Shown: piece by piece, positions 17,902 to 25,666 of the stretch
Position numbering within the stretch: the first letter of the stretch is position 1
How the letters are laid out: the number at the start of each line of letters is the position of its first letter
Assembly: GCA_019414665.1 (NCBI GenBank)
Contig: DXLO01000011.1
Location: 1 to 64,000, forward strand
DNA length: 64,000 nt
Source: Bacteroides sp.
GTDB taxonomy: Bacteria > Bacteroidota > Bacteroidia > Bacteroidales > Bacteroidaceae
Direction of reading: 5' to 3'
Notes under the pieces: generated by a model
The model's input: only the letters and a program-made list of their open reading frames with translations
Database searches by the model: none
What the model was told of the DNA's origin: nothing
Position numbers and translations under genes: made by a program

Positions 17902-19557
17902 ATGCGTTCATTTATTATATATTTAAATTTCGTCAGTTTGCTGGCTGTCTGTTTGTTTGCCTGTAACCACCATTCTTCCAATCCGATGTTACAGCAAGTA
18001 GATTCTTTGTTGGAAATGAAGCCGGACAGTGCATTGACTATTTTAAAAAATATATCTGTTTTAGAGGATTTGCCGGAAGTAGACAAGGCATACTATGCTT
18101 TGTTGCTGGCTGAGGCTACGGACAAGAACAAACTACCCTTATTGCCTTGCGATTCCTTATTGAATTTCGCCTTGGATTATTATGGAGATGATGATAGGGA
18201 GAAGGCTGTGGCATTGATGTATAAGGGAAGGCTGCTGGCAGAGATGGATGATGAAAAGGCAGCGATAGAGATGAATTTGAAGGCATTGGAAATATTGCAG
18301 GATTATCCGGTAGATACAAAATATAGAAGATTAATTTATAGTGCGCTGGGATTGTGGTATGGGAATTGTGAATTGAATGACAAGGCATTGGAGGTGTTGC
18401 ACCAATCTCTTCATTATTCTTTTGATGCTAAAGATACTGCCATTGCTTATATTAATATAGGATATATTTATGGCATGAGAAATATGCAGGATTCTGCCAT
18501 AACCTATCAGCGCAAAGCTGTGAAGTATGCCATGCGTTCTAAAGATAGAAGCATGATACTTACTTCTTGGCATAATTTGAGCATTTGTTATAGACACTTT
18601 GAAAATGTCGATTCGGCTGTTGTTTATGCGCATAAGGTTTTACAGCATTTATCTTATGGGAATGGAAAAGCAGATGCTTATTATAATATGGGGGATTTAT
18701 ATGTTGATTTGGAACAATATGATTCAGCACGCCATTATTTAGAAAAGAGTTTGTTTCTTTCTCCATCTCGCTCTATACCCTACTGGTCACTTGCCGTAAT
18801 GGAGGCTGAACTAGGAAATTTTAAGTCTGCCTATCACTATCTGGATACGTTTGTTATGGTTCAGGACTCATTAGATAACAGTGAGCTATTGACGGAAGTG
18901 CAACATTTAGTCTATAAACATCAGACGGAATTAAGAGTAAAGGATGAACAGATAAAATCCAAAAGGATTATAAGATGGATTGTCTTTGTATCCGTTATTA
19001 TTTGCTTTGTCGTTGCTTTGATTTACCAACGTTGGATAAATAAGAAAAATAACCAGCAGGCACTCTATCGGCAGTCATTGCAATATGCCCATGAGAAGCA
19101 GGATATGATGCAACAACGTATAGAGGAAAATGAATTAACTCTTGCACTGTTGCAAGACAGAGAGAACCAAAATCTTGATGAAATCGATAAAAAAGAACGA
19201 TTGATTGCTCAGTTGAAGCAAGAAAAGCTGGAACTTCGCACATGGACGTTTTGGCAGACTCCTATATATAAAAAAGTGATGTCCTTATCCGAACAAAAGG
19301 AAGTGGATAAAAAGGCACGAAAAGTAATGACAGATGTAGAACGTGAAAAACTAAAGAAAACAGTATTTGAGATCTATGCTGATTATATTTCTCCTTTGCA
19401 AGCACAATACTCCCAACTGACGGAGGATGACTTGTTGGTCCTTTGCCTGCAAGAAGCGGGTATTTCTCCGTTGGCCATTTCTTTATGTTTCGGACATACG
19501 GATACGGTAGCCCTCAATCAAAGGAAATCGCGTCTAAAAAAGAAAATGTCAGAGTGA
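17902..19557 (+). CDS. TPR lipoprotein regulator with transmembrane helix and C-terminal LuxR-like HTH, second copy
   Basis: This 551-residue paralogue of the preceding gene has an intact lipoprotein-type signal (MRSFIIYLNFVSLLAVCLFAC). TPR-like repeats follow (for example LEILQDYPVDTKYRRLIYSA and AYINIGYIYGMRNMQDSAIT), then a transmembrane helix at about 357-376 (WIVFVSVIICFVVALIYQ), a coiled coil to about 445, and a C-terminal region beginning LTEDDLLVLCLQEAGISPLA. That region resembles a LuxR-type HTH in spacing. Inferred topology is a periplasmic TPR sensor and a cytoplasmic DNA-binding end. No DNA target is known; the adjacent barrel proteins and small exported protein are candidates. 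Confidence 0.75.
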   Translation: MRSFIIYLNFVSLLAVCLFACNHHSSNPMLQQVDSLLEMKPDSALTILKNISVLEDLPEVDKAYYALLLAEATDKNKLPLLPCDSLLNFALDYYGDDDREKAVALMYKGRLLAEMDDEKAAIEMNLKALEILQDYPVDTKYRRLIYSALGLWYGNCELNDKALEVLHQSLHYSFDAKDTAIAYINIGYIYGMRNMQDSAITYQRKAVKYAMRSKDRSMILTSWHNLSICYRHFENVDSAVVYAHKVLQHLSYGNGKADAYYNMGDLYVDLEQYDSARHYLEKSLFLSPSRSIPYWSLAVMEAELGNFKSAYHYLDTFVMVQDSLDNSELLTEVQHLVYKHQTELRVKDEQIKSKRIIRWIVFVSVIICFVVALIYQRWINKKNNQQALYRQSLQYAHEKQDMMQQRIEENELTLALLQDRENQNLDEIDKKERLIAQLKQEKLELRTWTFWQTPIYKKVMSLSEQKEVDKKARKVMTDVEREKLKKTVFEIYADYISPLQAQYSQLTEDDLLVLCLQEAGISPLAISLCFGHTDTVALNQRKSRLKKKMSE

Positions 19558-19614
19558 TAAACTGAAATATATTGTTTATCAGTGTTTTATAGAAATATTA
19601 TGTCACAGCAAATA

Positions 19615-19646
19615 GTTGTACGTTCTTTCCTTTCCCTCTAACTTTG
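19615..19646 (+). promoter_or_regulatory. Promoter of the small exported protein gene
   Basis: GTTG (19615-19618), 20 bp and TAACTTTG (19639-19646) match the consensus closely. The ATG is 28 bp further on. Confidence 0.75.
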
Positions 19647-19673
19647 CGGCATCATTTTTAAACAAAAAGAAGT

Positions 19674-20008
19674 ATGAAAGCAAAGTTATTATTGATGTTA
19701 TTTTTAGTTTCCTTGAGTTTGGGAGTTTTTGCTTCGGAGCATCACCAAAAGAAGCCTCATGCAGTTTGCAAAGTTTATGAAAAGGTGGCTACTAGAATTC
19801 CTTTTATTTTTTCAGTACAAACCGAGGATATAAATGACTGCTTGTATCTCACATTTCAATTTTCATTAGATGATGCTGACATTACTATGCTAGATAAGGA
19901 TGGTAATGAAAAGGTGTAGTTATGGATAACGCATTTGAAAAAACAGCTGTACTTCCTAAGTGTGATAAAGGAAGTGCTTACTCGACTCAGATAAATTTAA
20001 GTTTTTAA
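19674..20008 (+). pseudogene. Small exported DUF3244-like protein, frameshifted
   Basis: The frame starts with a signal peptide (MKAKLLLMLFLVSLSLGVFA) and stops at TAG 19917-19919 after 81 codons. The next 30 codons continue sensibly in the +2 frame (VVMDNAFEKTAVLPKCDKGS...INLSF) to TAA at 20006-20008. Dropping one GT of the GTGT at 19914-19917 joins the halves into a roughly 110-residue protein with a short beta-rich C-terminal domain, as in DUF3244-type secreted proteins. Family assignment is tentative. A short functional 81-residue form cannot be excluded. Confidence 0.5.
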
Positions 20009-20195
20009 GTAATTCCAATTAAGGCTGTATGATAATATTTTAGTTGATAATCTAAGGTTATTGATAATGTGAAGTTCATATCTGAATCTTATTTTATTGC
20101 TCATGTTATGATAAAATATGTTATATGGTTGATTTTTAGTGTTGTATAGGTGAGTGATGTTATATGGATAGAGCTTTATGCTTATATCTTCTTTC

Positions 20196-20203
20196 TAATT
20201 TTG
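20196..20203 (+). promoter_or_regulatory. -7 element for the second barrel protein
   Basis: TAATTTTG fits TAnnTTTG and lies 23 bp before the ATG at 20227. The -33 element is unclear. The 187 bp between the broken gene and this element is AT-rich, with nothing else recognised. Confidence 0.6.
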
Positions 20204-20226
20204 CAACATCAAATAAAAAAATAAGT

Positions 20227-20925
20227 ATGAAGACTAAAATGATTGTAGTGGTGGTGTTGGCTGCCATGTGTGTATTGCCTTTGTCTGCACAGGTAAAAGT
20301 TGGTGTGGAAGGTGGAATGAACCTGTCTCATTATCTGGTTTCCGGTTCTGACGGATATAAAGCCGAGCAGGTAGGTGGAATGAAGCCCGGCTTTCAATTG
20401 GGGGTGACTGTGGACTACGAGATAGGAAAGCATTGGATGTTAATGTCCGGTTTGTCTTGGTTGCAGAATAGAAGTACCATGAAAATGATGGATCACATGG
20501 TTACTTATTTTCCTAAGACAGAGATAAAGATGAATAATCTGATTTTGCCGTTAAAAATGGGATATAATATTCGGGTTTCGGATAAACTCAGCCTCATTCC
20601 GTCGGTTGGAGTTTATGCTTCTTACGGATTTGGTGCTGGAAACTGTTCTTTGGATGTTATTCACCAAGAGGGGGATAATATAACTACCGAGCCTGCAAAA
20701 TGGAAGCCCTTGGATGGTTTTTCCTATAAAGCCGGGGAGCCCAATAATAGTGGTAATCTTCAGGCTTTCCGCCGTTGGGATTATGGGGGCATTGTTGGAA
20801 TGAAGGCTGTTATTGCCGATCATTATACGATAAGTTTTGATTATAGGGTCGGAATAAAAAAGATACAGGCACAAAATGGTTTGCGGAATTCAACTTTCCA
20901 GTTCTCCGTAGGCTATCGTTTCTAA
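20227..20925 (+). CDS. Outer-membrane beta-barrel protein (PorT-like), second copy
   Basis: The 232-residue product starts at ATG 20227; an upstream in-frame ATG at 20164 lies before the promoter. It has a signal peptide (MKTKMIVVVVLAAMCVLPLSA), a glycine-rich strand pattern (VKVGVEGGMNLSHYL, HYTISFDYRVGIKK) and a C-terminal FSVGYRF, typical of small outer-membrane barrels. It closes an island that opens with a similar barrel at 15474 and contains two TPR regulators, so the set may form one signalling module. Ligand unknown. Confidence 0.75.
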   Translation: MKTKMIVVVVLAAMCVLPLSAQVKVGVEGGMNLSHYLVSGSDGYKAEQVGGMKPGFQLGVTVDYEIGKHWMLMSGLSWLQNRSTMKMMDHMVTYFPKTEIKMNNLILPLKMGYNIRVSDKLSLIPSVGVYASYGFGAGNCSLDVIHQEGDNITTEPAKWKPLDGFSYKAGEPNNSGNLQAFRRWDYGGIVGMKAVIADHYTISFDYRVGIKKIQAQNGLRNSTFQFSVGYRF

Positions 20926-20942
20926 ACTGATTTAATTAAACT

Positions 20943-21051
20943 GGCAATCTGTCAAAATGATAATGCCGGTGTATGAGGGTGTCCTGTTTTAAAGGATACA
21001 GTTTGTGTATTTTCATCGTATTCTCGTGCATCGGCATTTTGACAGATTGTC
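20943..21051. repeat. Long imperfect inverted repeat between convergent genes
   Basis: CAATCTGTCAAAATG (20945-20959) is the exact reverse complement of 21035-21049. Pairing continues inward, after a 6-nt bulge (ATAATG), between CCGGTGTATGAG and CTCGTGCATCGG with G-U pairs. The whole element is about 109 bp and can fold into one long hairpin. It could be a bidirectional terminator or a MITE/REP-like element. Confidence 0.75.
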
Positions 21052-21160
21052 TTCTTTTTCTGGTTATTTATTCTTTTATGGATATATGTGAACGTATATG
21101 TAGGGAAATGCATACATACGTGTCCGACAGGGATCTTTATGCCTTTTGAGATCCCTCTAT

Positions 21161-21817
21161 TTATTGAGCCAGCTCTTTCAATATCTCCTCTATTTTCTGA
21201 AAGAGTTGTCCTATGTGCGCTCCGTCCACAAAAGCATGGTTTACAGTGAAAGCGATGGGCATTACCAGTCTTCCTTCGCGTGGCACTACTTTGCCGGCAT
21301 TCATCAGCGGATAGTCTAATGGATGGTCGGGAGCCATTTGTGTATAGGTGAGTGAAGTGAAATAAAGCTGAGGCGTGGCACTCAGTTGGATAATATCAAA
21401 ATCTCCCTGTTCTTTAATGACTTTTTCGGCTCCATACGGGTCACCCTCTTCGGGGATGTTATGGACGATGTGATATGCTTCGGCATAAAACCGTTCAAAA
21501 TCTGCATGGTAAGGGATGCGGACTGTGTAGAAAGTCTTGCCGGGTACAGCGATAGGTGATATGATGTCCACCTGATCGTGATAGACCACCTGTCCGTTTT
21601 TATCTGTACGGAAACGGAATTCTTTCACTTCATTGGCAGCACGTAGCACAGCATACAGGTAATACAGGAAAAAAGAGCGCTTGGCGGCTTTTGCAGCTGG
21701 AAATGCTTCAGTGCAATCCACTTCACTGGTAATGGATATCCATGAATTATGGAAGTTGCGGAAAAAATTATAATTGTCCCGGCGTTCCCAGGTTTCAATA
21801 TCTATTATATGTTTCAT
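21161..21817 (-). CDS. Chloramphenicol acetyltransferase-like protein (CatA family)
   Basis: The 218-residue protein has CatA-type length and the C-terminal active-site box NHAFVDG at 193-199, where H194 and D198 match the catalytic His and structural Asp of HHxxxDG. The first His of the pair is Asn. It also has the FYTVRIPYHADF-like core strand. True CatA confers chloramphenicol resistance; chromosomal relatives in gut bacteria often have unknown acyl acceptors, so resistance should not be assumed. The ATG abuts the lgt stop, so it is the last gene of a panE-lgt operon. Confidence 0.8.
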   Translation of the reverse strand: MKHIIDIETWERRDNYNFFRNFHNSWISITSEVDCTEAFPAAKAAKRSFFLYYLYAVLRAANEVKEFRFRTDKNGQVVYHDQVDIISPIAVPGKTFYTVRIPYHADFERFYAEAYHIVHNIPEEGDPYGAEKVIKEQGDFDIIQLSATPQLYFTSLTYTQMAPDHPLDYPLMNAGKVVPREGRLVMPIAFTVNHAFVDGAHIGQLFQKIEEILKELAQ

Positions 21818-22639
21818 TTATTTTACGGGTTTAAAAGAATGGTACATGAAGTGCGCTCCCAGCAGTATGAACGGAATGCTGAGCCATTGCCCCATGTTCA
21901 GCATCATACTGTCTTCAAAGGCTTCCTGGCTGGCTTTTATAAACTCCACAAGGAAGCGGAAGGTGAATATGGTAGTGAGGCAGTAGCCGAAATAGAAACC
22001 GGGGTATAGCGTGGTTTTGTACTTTTTATACAACCGCAAGCCTATGATAAAAATCAGAAGATAGGCGATGGCTTCGTAGAGTTGTGCCGGGTGGCGGGGT
22101 TGCATATCTTCGTGCGGAAAAATGAACGCCCAAGGAACATGAGTTACCGTACCTACTATTTCACCATTCATCAGGTTACCTAAACGGATAAAACAACCTG
22201 CCAGCGGGGTGGCGATGGCTATATTGTCTAGTACAGTCAGGAACTTCAATTTTACACGGCGTGAATAGATCCATAAGGCGAGCATTAGTCCGATGGTTCC
22301 TCCATGGCTGGCAAGACCTTGATAACCGGTCCATTTTATCCCAGAATCGGTAATCTTGACGGGCAACAGCATTTCTACAGGGTGAGAGAGCCAATAGCCT
22401 GGCTCATAGAACAGACAATGTCCCAGGCGAGCACCGATAACAATACCCAGCAGGCAGTAAACGAACAGGGAATCAAATTTTTCGTAAGGAATTTTTTGGT
22501 CTTGGTAGAGTTTGTATATCACCCAGTAGGCCAATGAAAGCCCTGTAACGAACAATACGGAGTAATAACGGATGGAAATGCCGAAAATGGAAAAGATTTC
22601 TATATCGGGATTCCAAAGAATGGCTGACAGTGTATTCAT
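21818..22639 (-). CDS. lgt: Prolipoprotein diacylglyceryl transferase
   Basis: This inner-membrane enzyme transfers diacylglycerol to the lipobox cysteine, the first step of lipoprotein maturation. The 273-residue protein has about seven membrane helices, the GLASHGGTIG motif and the signature FIRLGNLMNGEIVG. Length is typical. Its start overlaps the panE stop by 4 bp (ATGA), and the CAT-like gene follows directly, so the three are co-transcribed. Confidence 0.95.
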   Translation of the reverse strand: MNTLSAILWNPDIEIFSIFGISIRYYSVLFVTGLSLAYWVIYKLYQDQKIPYEKFDSLFVYCLLGIVIGARLGHCLFYEPGYWLSHPVEMLLPVKITDSGIKWTGYQGLASHGGTIGLMLALWIYSRRVKLKFLTVLDNIAIATPLAGCFIRLGNLMNGEIVGTVTHVPWAFIFPHEDMQPRHPAQLYEAIAYLLIFIIGLRLYKKYKTTLYPGFYFGYCLTTIFTFRFLVEFIKASQEAFEDSMMLNMGQWLSIPFILLGAHFMYHSFKPVK

Positions 22640-23547
22640 ATCTTGAATTTTTGTGCAACTTTGCGGTAAGTGGGCATATCCACATCCATCTTTTCGCCCA
22701 GTGCGATCATATCAAACAATAGTCCTTGTATTTCGGACTCGTGTCCTTTGGCTATATCTTTTTGCATGGATGCGGTACTGTCCGGGTCTAATTTGTCAAT
22801 CACTTTTAAGTTGTATCCTATCGGGTCTTCCGCATAGGTAATTCCCATTTTGCGGCCTATTTCAGAACTTTCCTTGGACAGACCGATGAAAGTGTCGCGT
22901 TCTGCTCCGGGATGTTGCAGAGGACCCATCGGGACATCATGGTAGGCACCTGTGCAGGCCATAGCCGAGATGAATGACCATTTGATGAAGGTGTCGCGAT
23001 TGATATCATCCGAAATATCGGCTTTGATCCCTGCTTTTCTTAGTACATCGGCAATGGTTTCCAGACGTTCCGGAGCCACACCCTGTTGGGGACGTGCACC
23101 GAAAACCAGCCGGAATATTTTGCCCATTTGTGTGATTTCACCCGGTCCGGAAACGAAACCTACGATGTAGATGCATCCGTCCAATACTGTTACATGTGGA
23201 ACGAGTTGCCCGATGCGGGGACCTGTACCGTAAACATTCAGGATGGGGATAATCAAGGTATCTTTATCCGAGGCTTTTTCCAACAGATCTTTGATGGAAT
23301 CCAGGGAATAGCCCTTCACGCATACAAAAATTACGTTGGCCTTCTCGTTGTATTCCTCGGCTGTGCAGGCTTGTATAGGTAGAAAGTGATTACCTTTTAA
23401 GTCTGATCTTAGGTGAAGCCCTTTTTCACGAATGGCTTCCAGATGCTTGCCACGGGCAATGCATGTTACGTCTTTTCCTGCTAAAGCAAGGAAACCGGCG
23501 ATGCTTCCTCCAACGCCGCCGGTTCCCACGATTAAATATTTTTCCAT
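22636..23547 (-). CDS. panE: 2-dehydropantoate 2-reductase-like protein
   Basis: This NADPH-dependent ketopantoate reductase family member starts at MEKYLIVGTGGVGGSIAGF, the glycine-rich dinucleotide fold. The C-terminal helical domain has the conserved WSFISAMACTGAYHDVPMGP region. An in-frame ATG 11 codons upstream is rejected because it would put extra residues before the Rossmann strand. The product (303 residues) fits the pantothenate pathway, although family members also include other ketoacid reductases. It is the first gene of the panE-lgt-CAT-like operon. Confidence 0.88.
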   Translation of the reverse strand: MEKYLIVGTGGVGGSIAGFLALAGKDVTCIARGKHLEAIREKGLHLRSDLKGNHFLPIQACTAEEYNEKANVIFVCVKGYSLDSIKDLLEKASDKDTLIIPILNVYGTGPRIGQLVPHVTVLDGCIYIVGFVSGPGEITQMGKIFRLVFGARPQQGVAPERLETIADVLRKAGIKADISDDINRDTFIKWSFISAMACTGAYHDVPMGPLQHPGAERDTFIGLSKESSEIGRKMGITYAEDPIGYNLKVIDKLDPDSTASMQKDIAKGHESEIQGLLFDMIALGEKMDVDMPTYRKVAQKFKI

Positions 23548-23666
23548 GTTAGTTGTATTTTGTTTTAGGAAACAAAACACTGACTTATCGGTCTGCCATC
23601 AGTTTTGCTGGTTTCCTGATGTTTTTTCATGCATTGCATGACAAGTCTTTTGCGTTTTGATTTACC

Positions 23667-24770
23667 TTATACATTGAAACGGAAGTGCATGATGTCACCG
23701 TCCTGTACTACGTATTCTTTACCTTCCACGCCCATTTTTCCAGCCTCTTTCACGGCGGCTTCCGAACCATATTTAATGTAGTCTTCGTACTTGATTACCT
23801 CGGCACGGATAAATCCTTTCTCGAAATCGGTGTGGATGACTCCTGCACATTGGGGGGCTTTCCATCCTTTACGATAGGTCCAGGCTTTTACTTCCATTTC
23901 TCCGGCGGTGATGAAGGTTTCCAGTTCCAGCAGGTGATAAGCCGATTTGATCAGACGGTTTACACCTGATTCTTTCAGACCGACTTCCTGAAGGAACATC
24001 TGGCGGTCTTCATAGGTTTCAAGTTCTGCGATATCGGCTTCGGTTTTGGCGGCTACGACCAGAATTTCTGCATTTTCTTCTTTTACGGCTTCGCGTACTT
24101 GTTCTACATATTTATTGCCGGTAGCAGCACTTGCTTCGTCCACGTTGCATACGTACATCACTGGTTTGCTGGTCAGCAAGAACAGTTCTTTTGCGATTTT
24201 TTGTTCGTCTTTGCTGTCAAATTGTACGGTACGCGCAGATTTGCCTTGTTCCAATGCGTCTTTATATTTAACAAGGATGTCGTACATTTGTTTTGCTTGT
24301 TTGTCACCGCCCGTCTGTGCCTGTTTTTGTACTTTTTGAATACGGCTTTCAATGGTTTCCAAATCTTTCAGCTGGAGTTCGGTGTCAATGATTTCTTTGT
24401 CACGTACCGGATCTACACTACCGTCTACATGAGTTACATTTTCATCGTCAAAACAACGGAGTACGTGCAGGATAGCATCTGTTTCACGGATATTTGCCAG
24501 AAACTTGTTTCCCAGCCCTTCACCTTTGCTAGCCCCTTTTACAAGTCCTGCAATGTCAACAATTTCTACAGTAGTGGGAACGATACGTCCCGGATGAACC
24601 AGTTCGGCAAGTTTGGTCAGGCGTTCATCAGGAACGGTGATGACACCTACATTCGGTTCGATGGTACAGAAAGGGAAGTTGGCTGCTTGAGCCTTTGCAT
24701 TCGATAAACAATTAAAAAGTGTCGACTTTCCTACGTTTGGAAGACCGACAATACCACATTGTAAAGCCAT
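23667..24770 (-). CDS. ychF: Ribosome-associated ATPase YchF (OLA1 family)
   Basis: The 367-residue Obg-related P-loop protein hydrolyses ATP rather than GTP. It has G1 GLPNVGKSTLF, a DIAGLVKGASKGEG switch II region, the non-canonical G4 NVDE, and a C-terminal TGS-like domain with AWTYRKGWKAPQCAG and HTDFEKGFIRAEVI. Roles in translation and oxidative stress are known from other bacteria. It is a single gene with its own -7 element. Confidence 0.96.
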   Translation of the reverse strand: MALQCGIVGLPNVGKSTLFNCLSNAKAQAANFPFCTIEPNVGVITVPDERLTKLAELVHPGRIVPTTVEIVDIAGLVKGASKGEGLGNKFLANIRETDAILHVLRCFDDENVTHVDGSVDPVRDKEIIDTELQLKDLETIESRIQKVQKQAQTGGDKQAKQMYDILVKYKDALEQGKSARTVQFDSKDEQKIAKELFLLTSKPVMYVCNVDEASAATGNKYVEQVREAVKEENAEILVVAAKTEADIAELETYEDRQMFLQEVGLKESGVNRLIKSAYHLLELETFITAGEMEVKAWTYRKGWKAPQCAGVIHTDFEKGFIRAEVIKYEDYIKYGSEAAVKEAGKMGVEGKEYVVQDGDIMHFRFNV

Positions 24771-24811
24771 TATCTATTTGTTTTTTTGATTATTATCTAT
24801 CTATTTGTTTG

Positions 24812-24819
24812 CAAAGATA
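24812..24819 (-). promoter_or_regulatory. -7 element for ychF
   Basis: Minus-strand TATCTTTG lies 42 bp before the ychF ATG. No clear -33 TTTG. Confidence 0.6.
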
Positions 24820-24902
24820 ACCATTCTTTTTGTATCAGACTTCATATTGAAGTCAGATTTGGCTTTTTTATATGCGAAAAGGGGGGGCTTGTTACGAAAC
24901 AG

Positions 24903-24931
24903 AAAGGGCAACCGTCACGGCTGCCCTTTCG
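24903..24931 (-). terminator. Terminator after the DUF3836 gene
   Basis: GAAAGGGCA pairs with TGCCCTTTC around a short loop, 40 bp past the DUF3836 stop. It probably ends that transcript. Confidence 0.7.
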
Positions 24932-24970
24932 TCGAGTTTTTATGAAAAGTGTTAGATTGTTAGAATAGAT

Positions 24971-25357
24971 TTATTTGTCCATAGTTACGGTCATTTCGGG
25001 TACTAATATATATTCTTTCTTTTTAGAGTTCCATTTGTAATATTCAGTAGTCATACTTTTATTGCCATAAGTATAACGAATGCAGAGGTTATTTTCCCAG
25101 CGGTTTTTGTTACTGTTCCATTTTTGCGCCTCGTCCTCAGTACGTTGGTTGTTGGCGTCATACTTGTAATTGTGCTTCATATAATTAGTAAGCATGGTGC
25201 CTTCCATTTTAAAAATCGTTTCCGAAACAACTACTCCATTTACTTCTTCTGCATTGTAAATCAGGTTGTCACCCGGATTTCCTGCAAAAACTGTAAGGTT
25301 AGCAATAAATAAAATTGCTACAACGAGCATTCCTTTCAAAAAATTGATCTTTTTCAT
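24971..25357 (-). CDS. Small exported DUF3836-family protein
   Basis: The 128-residue protein has a signal peptide (MKKINFLKGMLVVAILFIANLTVFA). A beta-rich body follows with repeated short strands (YKYDANNQRTEDEAQKWN, CIRYTYGNKSMTTEYYKWN), typical of the Bacteroides-specific DUF3836 family. Function unknown; secretion to periplasm or surface is inferred. It is monocistronic, with a promoter upstream and a terminator downstream. Confidence 0.8.
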   Translation of the reverse strand: MKKINFLKGMLVVAILFIANLTVFAGNPGDNLIYNAEEVNGVVVSETIFKMEGTMLTNYMKHNYKYDANNQRTEDEAQKWNSNKNRWENNLCIRYTYGNKSMTTEYYKWNSKKKEYILVPEMTVTMDK

Positions 25358-25406
25358 GATATTGATATATTAGATTGTTACTTTCATATTGTTTTTAAAA
25401 GCGGTG

Positions 25407-25414
25407 CAAATGTA
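25407..25414 (-). promoter_or_regulatory. -7 element for the DUF3836 gene
   Basis: Minus-strand TACATTTG fits TAnnTTTG exactly and leaves a leader of about 45 nt. The -33 region is AT-rich without a clean TTTG. Confidence 0.65.
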
Positions 25415-25568
25415 CGAAAGAAAATTGAATATCCTAACATTTCTGCTAGAAAATGATGATATTTTTGCAAAATGTCACTGATTAAACAAATATTAAGAAT
25501 TGTATAATGGCTATTTGTTATAATTGTCTTGTCTTTGTGTTTTCCACTTATGTCTGGGATGGCAAATG

Positions 25569-25605
25569 AAAAGCTCAATGGATTGGAAAATACCATTGAG
25601 CTTTT
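25569..25605 (-). terminator. polA terminator
   Basis: AAAAGCTCAATGG (25569-25581) pairs perfectly with CCATTGAGCTTTT (25593-25605) around an 11-nt loop, 62 bp past the polA stop. Flanking A/T tracts make it a good intrinsic terminator. Confidence 0.88.
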
Positions 25606-25666
25606 ATGATATAAATACTTTACATATAGTACTATCTATTTTGCTAATAGTTGGTTTATGTATGCT

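Noticed and set aside
20943..21051. A second invertible promoter
   Set aside because: The repeats would suit inversion, but the interior has no TAnnTTTG on either strand and the flanking genes converge, so there is nothing to switch.
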